11,322 nucleotides of DNA from CAYPZL01 sp964415045 (GTDB lineage Bacteria > Planctomycetota > Phycisphaerae > Sedimentisphaerales > Anaerobacaceae), in the NCBI GenBank assembly GCA_964415045.1, contig CAYPZL010000180.1, positions 1-11,322 on the forward strand. The letters are read 5' to 3'. This document shows, one piece after another, positions 1-4,150 of the stretch. Below the pieces are notes generated by a model. That model saw only the letters and a program-made list of their open reading frames with translations, was not told the origin of the DNA and did no database searches. The number at the start of each line of letters is the position of its first letter. Positions within the stretch are counted from its first letter, which is position 1. Made by a program: the position numbers and the translations under genes.

Positions 1-127
1 CAACCTCGGCCTTCTCCCAGAGCCGGAAATCGCCCACAGATTCTTTTGACGAGGCTAAAATATCAACATTGCGGAATGCCCGCGTCACGGGCCCGACTTC
101 CTTGGTTTTGCTTCTTGCTTCTTGCAT
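1..127 (-). CDS. Partial open frame starting 11 nt after the sulfatase A stop and running off the left edge
   Basis: From an ATG at 125-127 the minus strand stays open for 42 codons to the window edge. The frame begins MQEARSKTKEV and ends near VGDFRLWEKAEV. The upstream stop and following bases (TAGGATC) give a weak AGGA ribosome site about 9 nt before the ATG, so the frame could be the third cistron of the sulfatase operon. Against it, the first ~20 codons lie inside an intergenic repeat (62-134) that also occurs at 3597-3668, where the same frame stops after 25 codons. The true start may therefore lie further left, or the frame may be chance. No family is recognised; the FRLWEKA stretch faintly recalls the start of 23S-rRNA-intervening-sequence four-helix-bundle proteins, but this is only an impression. 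Confidence 0.3.
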   Translation of the reverse strand, partial: MQEARSKTKEVGPVTRAFRNVDILASSKESVGDFRLWEKAEV

Positions 128-134
128 TTTGATT
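62..134 (-). repeat. Intergenic palindromic repeat, copy A
   Basis: This ~73-bp element lies between the sulfatase A stop and the left-edge open frame. It matches copy B (3597-3668): read on the minus strand, the first 40 positions (AATCAAAATGC... to ...GGAAGTC) agree at 35, and the other end (ATTCCGCAATNTTGAT) agrees at 15 of 16. Between these arms is a core (78-94) that differs in sequence from copy B but is again self-complementary (GCCCG/CGGGC around a 5-nt loop, 78-92). No transposase gene is nearby. Confidence 0.75.
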
Positions 135-138
135 GATC

Positions 139-2001
139 CTACCACCGCTTCAGTATTTCACCGTATTGGCGCACCAGCGAGATTTCCTTGAATGCCACCT
201 CGCCAGGGGAGGTTCCCGGGTCGATTCGCAGGCCCCTGAGGCGGCCCTTGCAGAAAAATGAGACCTCATAGGAATGGAACTTCCCGTCGGCGACGGACTC
301 GAAATCGATCTTCTGTTGGCGGGCGAACGCCGGGGACGCGTTGTCCCGCCAGTACACGCTGCCGACGCCCGAGAGGGTCGAACGCATGCAAAAACGCAGG
401 ATCATGCGGTGGCTGACAATCGGCAGATCCTCGGTCGTGATGAACGGGTCGTTTCCCTTGGACTGCAGGATCAGTCCCTCCGGACCAGGGAAAAGCTCGG
501 CATCGCGGGAGCTCTGCCAGCCCGGCGCAGGCGGCTCGTACGCCGGGTTCTTGATGGGAACTAGCGCCCCAGTGTCCTGCACGAAACGGTCGATTAAAGC
601 GTTCAACTCCGCCACCTTCAAGGGCAACCGGTCGGCGAGGTTGTTTCGCTCCGCGATGTCGTCCTTGAGGTTGTACAGCTCGAAACCGTGACCGCGATTC
701 GGCCCTTCGCCGTAGAATCGCAGCAGTTTCCAGTCGCCCTGGCGAACCCAGGTGCAGGGGCGATTCTGCGTGGCCGGCACGTAGTGGGGGAAGTGACAGA
801 AGACCGCCTCGCGATTCAGCCGGCACTTTCCCTTCAGCGCGGGAACGAGGCTCACGCCGTCCACGTGCTGCTTCGGCTTAAGAGGCAAGCCCGCCAGCTC
901 CAGCAGGGTCGGGTAGAAATCCACGGTCGAGATGACCTCGTGACATTCGCTGTTCGCTTCGATCTCGCCCGGCCAGACGACGATGCACGGCGCCCGCGTG
1001 CCTCCCTCGTACGCGTTGCCTTTGCCCGCCCGCAGGGGGGCGTTGTTGGTCGGCGTGGTCCCGTCCACCTCATCGTACATGTTTCCGCCGTTGTCCGAGA
1101 CGAAAACGACGATCGTATTGTCGGCCAGGCCCAGTTCCTCCAGCGTCTCGAGGACGCGGCCGATACCGTCATCCATGCTCTTGAGCATGGCCGCCATGGT
1201 CGGGCAATCCTGGACGCCGCGCGGATCGACCTTGTCGCGGAACGCCTCGATCATGTCCTTCTTGGCCTGGTAGGGAGCGTGGACGGCGAAGTGCCACCAG
1301 CACAGCAGGAAAGGCTCATCCTTATGGGTGTGCAGATAAGCGATCGCCTCGTCCGTGACACGGTCGGTAATGTACTGCCCCTCGGGACCGTCGGGAATCG
1401 TCTTGATGCGGTACGGCGAGAAATAGCTCGGCGGGCCCGGGTTCGGCGCGCCCAGGTCGTACAGGAAACCCTGGTGTCGGGGCCAGTGCCGCTCCTGCAG
1501 GCCCAGATGCCACTTGCCGATGAAACCGGTGTGGTAGCCGGCGTCGCGGAAGGCCTCGCCGATGGTATACTCGCCCAACGGGAGAAACCGCCGGGACTGC
1601 GGCGTCACCATCTTCTGATGCTTCGGGCCTTTCTCCGCCAGCATGGGCGTGCCGGGCCCGAGAGGCGGCAGATGGCAGGCCGGCGTGGTGATCCCCAGGC
1701 GGGCCGGATACTTGCCCGTCATGATGCTCGCGCGGGTGGGAGAGCATAGCGGGCTGGCGGCGTAGGCGTTGGTGAATCGCATCCCGCGCCGGGCCAGCCG
1801 CGTCAGGTTGGGCATCTCGTAGTACCGACTGCCGTACAACTCGCAATCCATCCAGCCCATGTCATCGGCGAGAATGAACAGAATGTTGGGCTTCACACGT
1901 TTCTCTGCGCGTGCAAAACCCTTCGTGGGCACCCCCAGAACGCTGCAGGCGACACCTGTTGCGGCGGCCCTGAGAAACTGCCGTCGAGAAAAATGGCTCA
2001 T
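139..2001 (-). CDS. Sulfatase A, Tat-exported Cys-type (formylglycine) arylsulfatase with extra C-terminal beta module
   Basis: A 620-residue type I (S1) sulfatase, predicted to hydrolyse sulfate esters, probably on a glycan, outside the cytoplasm. A Tat signal opens the protein (SRRQFLRAAATG, residues 5-16). The alkaline-phosphatase-fold core follows: metal ligands D46-D47, the formylglycine motif CSPTR (C86-R90) then ASIMTGKYP, GKWH (162-165), H241 in VHAPY, SDNGG (302-306) and K327. The catalytic domain ends near residue 480. Residues ~495-613 form an additional beta-rich module resembling the repeated module of the secreted protein encoded at 4151-6784. The start is ATG at 2001, 7 nt after GAGGAG (2009-2014), and overlaps the sulfatase B stop as ATGA (1998-2001), so translation is probably coupled. 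C86 must be converted to formylglycine by an FGE or anSME enzyme not encoded here. Substrate and S1 subfamily cannot be assigned by eye. Confidence 0.95.
   Translation of the reverse strand: MSHFSRRQFLRAAATGVACSVLGVPTKGFARAEKRVKPNILFILADDMGWMDCELYGSRYYEMPNLTRLARRGMRFTNAYAASPLCSPTRASIMTGKYPARLGITTPACHLPPLGPGTPMLAEKGPKHQKMVTPQSRRFLPLGEYTIGEAFRDAGYHTGFIGKWHLGLQERHWPRHQGFLYDLGAPNPGPPSYFSPYRIKTIPDGPEGQYITDRVTDEAIAYLHTHKDEPFLLCWWHFAVHAPYQAKKDMIEAFRDKVDPRGVQDCPTMAAMLKSMDDGIGRVLETLEELGLADNTIVVFVSDNGGNMYDEVDGTTPTNNAPLRAGKGNAYEGGTRAPCIVVWPGEIEANSECHEVISTVDFYPTLLELAGLPLKPKQHVDGVSLVPALKGKCRLNREAVFCHFPHYVPATQNRPCTWVRQGDWKLLRFYGEGPNRGHGFELYNLKDDIAERNNLADRLPLKVAELNALIDRFVQDTGALVPIKNPAYEPPAPGWQSSRDAELFPGPEGLILQSKGNDPFITTEDLPIVSHRMILRFCMRSTLSGVGSVYWRDNASPAFARQQKIDFESVADGKFHSYEVSFFCKGRLRGLRIDPGTSPGEVAFKEISLVRQYGEILKRW
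142..519 (-). other. C-terminal beta module of sulfatase A, similar to the module repeated in the 877-aa protein
   Basis: Residues ~495-620 of sulfatase A lie beyond the usual sulfatase fold. Landmarks occur in the same order as in residues ~355-475 of the protein encoded at 4151-6784: a G-x-L strand, NDPFI (against NDPYI and FDPYF), an R-M strand, VYW, a W/F-containing turn, an LRGLRID strand (against FNNFRFD and INNIRMD), and a final KEISLVR strand (against VDIDWIRF). The similarity was judged by eye, not by a profile search. A ligand-binding role, keeping the sulfatase on its polymer, is inference. Confidence 0.55.
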
Positions 2002-3542
2002 GCTTTTTCTCCTCGTGCGGCCCGGAGTTCCTGCGCGTGGGTTGAGAACCTCCCGGCGCGCCGGGATCCCCGCGTGCGTGAGACGCTCTTCGGGGTGTCA
2101 CTGCCGTCCCAATCGTAGTCCCACATCTTCATGTACTCCGGGCCCGGGAGGAAGGCGTCGTTTGTCGCGCGAAGCTTCTCATCGAGGCGCTCGTTCAGGC
2201 GTTGCTGTACCCGGGCATATTCGGGCCGGTTGCAGAGATTGCGAAGTTGGTAGGGGTCTTCCCGGTTGTCGTAAAGAAGCCAGGGACCGTTAAGGTCTCG
2301 GACGTAGGTGTAGCGTGACGTGCGAAGCCCCCGGTATTCGCGGCCGCCCCGGGCGTAACTCCACTGGTGAAAAGGCACGGGCAGGGTGATCAAGGCCGCC
2401 TCCTCGGCGCCGGGCGTCTCGGCACCGGTGATCCAGGCCGAGCGATCCCGTCCCTCACATGAGCTCGGAACATCGACGCCGCACAGGCCCAGCAGTGTAG
2501 GCATGATGTCGGGCGTATTGATCGGCGCGTCGATCTCTCGACCGGCTCGGCCAAGCTTGCCCGGGTAGCGCAACAGGAAGGGCACGCGAATCGACTCGTC
2601 CCAGGGCTTCTGCTTCTTGGTCAGCCCGTGGGAGAGAAGCATATCCCCGTGGTCGGCGGTGAACACGAAGATGGTGTTCTCCTCGATGCCGCACTGGCGC
2701 AAGGTTTGGCCGATTTCGCCCATGCAGTCATCCAGGGCGGCGATGTGCGCGTAGTAGCCGGCCAGCAGCTTCTGCGCCTCTTTGCGTTTCGGTTCGGGCA
2801 CGTTGGGGCGGACCCACAACTTCGCCGGGTCCGGAAACAGTGCCTTATACTTCGCCGGCGCGGTGTGGTACGGAGCGTGCGGGGGCCCCCACGAGAGGAA
2901 CAGCACGAAGGGCTTGTCCGAGCTGTGGCTGCGGATGTACCGCTGGGCCTCGCGGGTCTGGGCGATGGCGTCGTAGCCTTCCCAGTAGCGTTTCTCGGGC
3001 GTATCGCCGTAGTACATGGAGTGGTTGTAATCGTGCGTGCACTCGCACGCTCTCCAGAACTGAAAGCCCTGGCGCCGCTGCCTCGGGATAAAGGCGGCGC
3101 GACCTTGCGCCATCGTCGCCCCTTTGGGGTGGCCGTTCAAATGCCATTTGCCGATGTACGCGGTGTCGTAGCCGGCGCGGGCGCAGGCCTGGGCCACCGA
3201 CGTGGCCTTGTCGCCGAGTGGCTTGTCGTTGTAGAAGATCCCGTGCGTGAGCCAGTACTGGCCCGTCATCAGGCTGGCCCGATACGGGGAGCACACCGGG
3301 CAACCCGAGACGGCCGTGGTGAAGTTCACGCTCTCGGCGGCCAGCTTGTCCAGATGGGGCGTCCTGACATCGGGATTCCCGGCATATCCGGTCGCATCGG
3401 CCCGCCATTGATCGGCGAAGACAAACACCACGTTGGGCCGATGAGATCTCCGCTGCGCCCGGCCGGCGGAAAGCCCGCCCGCTACCGAAAGCGCCACCCC
3501 TGCCTTCAACAAGTTGCGTCTTGTTACCTCATTGTGTGGCAT
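1998..3542 (-). CDS. Sulfatase B, Tat-exported Cys-type arylsulfatase family protein
   Basis: A 514-residue S1 sulfatase and the first large gene of the minus-strand operon. The Tat signal is TRRNLLKAGVALSVAGG (residues 7-23). The core has FADQW (D44; DQ replaces the more usual DD), CSPYR (C84-R88) then ASLMTGQYW, GKWHL (131-135), GPPHAPY (H222), TADHG (D297-H298) and TKKQKPWDES (308-317). The start is ATG at 3542, 7 nt after GGGAGGA (3549-3555). The frame stays open upstream to a TTG at 3587, but that leaves the Tat motif too far inside and lacks a ribosome site. After residue ~480 the tail becomes Arg/Ser-rich and contains a 16-nt palindrome (2051-2066) found elsewhere in non-coding repeats, so the last ~30 residues may be an insertion or read-through extension. 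DQ-type sulfatases often act on different sugars from DD-type ones, but the substrate is unknown. Confidence 0.95.
   Translation of the reverse strand: MPHNEVTRRNLLKAGVALSVAGGLSAGRAQRRSHRPNVVFVFADQWRADATGYAGNPDVRTPHLDKLAAESVNFTTAVSGCPVCSPYRASLMTGQYWLTHGIFYNDKPLGDKATSVAQACARAGYDTAYIGKWHLNGHPKGATMAQGRAAFIPRQRRQGFQFWRACECTHDYNHSMYYGDTPEKRYWEGYDAIAQTREAQRYIRSHSSDKPFVLFLSWGPPHAPYHTAPAKYKALFPDPAKLWVRPNVPEPKRKEAQKLLAGYYAHIAALDDCMGEIGQTLRQCGIEENTIFVFTADHGDMLLSHGLTKKQKPWDESIRVPFLLRYPGKLGRAGREIDAPINTPDIMPTLLGLCGVDVPSSCEGRDRSAWITGAETPGAEEAALITLPVPFHQWSYARGGREYRGLRTSRYTYVRDLNGPWLLYDNREDPYQLRNLCNRPEYARVQQRLNERLDEKLRATNDAFLPGPEYMKMWDYDWDGSDTPKSVSRTRGSRRAGRFSTHAQELRAARGEKA
2009..2014 (-). promoter_or_regulatory. 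Ribosome binding site of sulfatase A
   Basis: GAGGAG on the minus strand, 7 nt before the ATG at 2001. It lies inside the 3' end of sulfatase B, so the downstream gene keeps its own ribosome site despite the ATGA overlap. Confidence 0.75.
2051..2066. repeat. Palindrome inside the 3' end of sulfatase B, same core as repeat copy B
   Basis: TCCCGGCGCGCCGGGA is a perfect 16-nt palindrome and is identical to the central 16 nt of the palindrome at 3611-3628. Here it is translated, giving about SRRAG (residues 493-497). Only the palindrome is shared; the flanking repeat arms are not recognisable. Confidence 0.7.
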
Positions 3543-3548
3543 CTGAAA

Positions 3549-3555
3549 TCCTCCC
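3549..3555 (-). promoter_or_regulatory. Ribosome binding site fixing the sulfatase B start
   Basis: GGGAGGA on the minus strand, 7 nt before the ATG at 3542. It selects this ATG over the TTG at 3587 that opens the longest possible frame. Confidence 0.8.
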
Positions 3556-3583
3556 GTTTTTGGCCACGATGAAGAAGCAAAGA

Positions 3584-3661
3584 TCAAAGGGCAAGAATCA
3601 AAATTGCGGAATCCCGGCGCGCCGGGATGACTTCCTTTATTTTGCTATTTGCTTTTTGCAT
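3584..3661 (-). CDS. Candidate 25-codon upstream ORF in the sulfatase leader
   Basis: ATG at 3661 opens a 25-codon frame (MQKANSKIKEV... to ...ILILAL, stop TGA at 3584-3586), 41 nt before the sulfatase B ATG. A GGAGGAG run lies about 11 nt upstream of its ATG, a little further than ideal. The frame is contained almost wholly in repeat copy B, so it may be an accident of the repeat. If translated, it could act as a leader peptide whose translation opens or closes the palindrome hairpin. There is no codon bias or conservation evidence available here. Confidence 0.2.
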   Translation of the reverse strand: MQKANSKIKEVIPARRDSAILILAL

Positions 3662-3668
3662 TTTGATT
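3597..3668 (-). repeat. Intergenic palindromic repeat, copy B
   Basis: A ~72-bp element in the 5' leader of the sulfatase operon, matching copy A at 62-134 in both arms. Its centre is the perfect 18-nt palindrome ATCCCGGCGCGCCGGGAT (3611-3628). The outer arms are A-rich on the minus strand (AAATGC, AAAAAGC, AAATAGC). The layout recalls small dispersed palindromic repeats of other bacteria of the type TCATTCCC...GGGAAT, but no database comparison was possible. Confidence 0.75.
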
Positions 3669-3731
3669 TATTCTCCTCCCGCCTTTGGAATTTCGGGTTT
3701 CGCATTTCGAAATCGGCCGTCATAGACCGAC

Positions 3732-3760
3732 ATCGTAGCATCGGCGGCAAAACGGGTCAA
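3732..3760 (-). promoter_or_regulatory. Sigma70-like promoter of the sulfatase operon
   Basis: On the minus strand TTGACC (3755-3760, 5/6 to consensus) and TACGAT (3732-3737, 4/6) are separated by exactly 17 nt. Transcription would start near 3725, giving a leader of roughly 180 nt before sulfatase B. The call rests on box matches and spacing only. Confidence 0.6.
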
Positions 3761-3838
3761 GGCAAGAGGAGGAACGCCTTCGGACCAAACAACACGTAGG
3801 GATTCCCCGGCGCGGCCAAGATTTCCGGGAGAATCCGG

Positions 3839-3867
3839 TTTACGGGCGGGGGGCAATTCGGTATGAT
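3839..3867 (+). promoter_or_regulatory. Sigma70-like promoter of the 877-aa protein gene
   Basis: TTTACG (3839-3844, 4/6) and TATGAT (3862-3867, 5/6) with a 17-nt spacer. The predicted start of transcription is near 3874, leaving a ~275-nt leader. The ATG overlapping the -10 box opens a longer frame in the same phase, but it would be promoter sequence rather than a translation start. Confidence 0.55.
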
Positions 3868-3875
3868 GAGGAGGT

Positions 3876-3889
3876 GTGGATCGATCCAC
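3876..3889. promoter_or_regulatory. Palindromic operator candidate at the predicted transcription start
   Basis: GTGGATCGATCCAC is a perfect 14-nt palindrome just downstream of the plus-strand -10 box. Its centre ATCGAT fits the A-N-CG-N-T pattern common in LacI-family operators. The position suits a repressor site. No regulator gene is in the window, so the link is inference. Confidence 0.4.
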
Positions 3890-3961
3890 TGTTCGGTCTA
3901 TGAGTTGCCCGCGGTAGGAGTGGTCACAAATGTCAGCCGGTTCGATCAGGTTTCGTGTGAA

Positions 3962-4002
3962 CGGTGTGCGGCGGCATGTGTCTCTCAGGGCACCGCCCTT
4001 TT
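3962..4002 (+). promoter_or_regulatory. Attenuator-like element in the leader of the 877-aa protein gene
   Basis: AGGGC/GCCCT (3987-3991 with 3995-3999, 3-nt loop) runs into a short TTTT (3999-4002), like a weak intrinsic terminator. Upstream CGGTG (3962-3966) and GGCGG (from 3970) can instead pair with CACCG (3991-3995) and CCGCC (3993-3997), which would break the terminator stem. Mutually exclusive pairings suggest conditional termination, but the stems are short. Confidence 0.3.
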
Positions 4003-4135
4003 GAGTGTACATCCCGACTTCCCCCTTTCTCCCGCCAGGCACCGTGAGAAGAGCAGCAGTCCGGACCGAAAGCAACGTAACGGATCGCGGGAGGAAACTG
4101 GGACACTCAGGCACAACCGTCATTTTTCTGTCATT

Positions 4136-4143
4136 AGGAGGAG
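4136..4143 (+). promoter_or_regulatory. Ribosome binding site fixing the start of the 877-aa protein
   Basis: AGGAGGAG lies 7 nt before the ATG at 4151, directly ahead of a signal peptide. This selects 4151 over the in-frame ATG at 3863. Confidence 0.85.
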
Positions 4144-4150
4144 CACAATC

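Larger units (their letters stand above)
3543..4150. other. Divergent intergenic region between sulfatase B and the 877-aa protein gene
   Basis: A 608-bp stretch without a convincing full-size gene. From left to right it holds the sulfatase B ribosome site, a 25-codon upstream ORF, repeat copy B with an 18-nt palindrome, three TTTCG units at 7-bp spacing (3691-3709), the minus-strand promoter, 78 bp between the two -35 boxes, the plus-strand promoter, a 14-nt palindrome, an attenuator-like hairpin, and the ribosome site of the plus-strand gene. Both leaders are long (about 180 and 275 nt if the promoter calls are right). Confidence 0.7.

Noticed and set aside
688..1749. 353-codon open frame on the plus strand
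   Set aside because: Antisense to the catalytic core of sulfatase A; no family features.
2628..3572. 314-codon open frame on the plus strand
   Set aside because: Antisense to sulfatase B and rich in Val/Gly/Arg, typical of a mirror frame.
3691..3709. Three TTTCG units at 7-bp spacing as a possible CRISPR-like or iteron array
   Set aside because: Only three very short units, no longer spacers and no replication or cas gene nearby; best seen as simple intergenic repeat.
3668..4123. 151-codon minus-strand frame in the divergent region
   Set aside because: It crosses both predicted promoters and part of the repeat-like DNA, has no recognisable domain, and its end derives from simple TTTCG-type repeats.
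3863..4150. 96-codon N-terminal extension of the secreted repeat protein
   Set aside because: Its ATG overlaps the predicted -10 box and the sequence is Cys/Arg/Ser-rich. The downstream ATG at 4151 has a strong ribosome site followed at once by a signal peptide.
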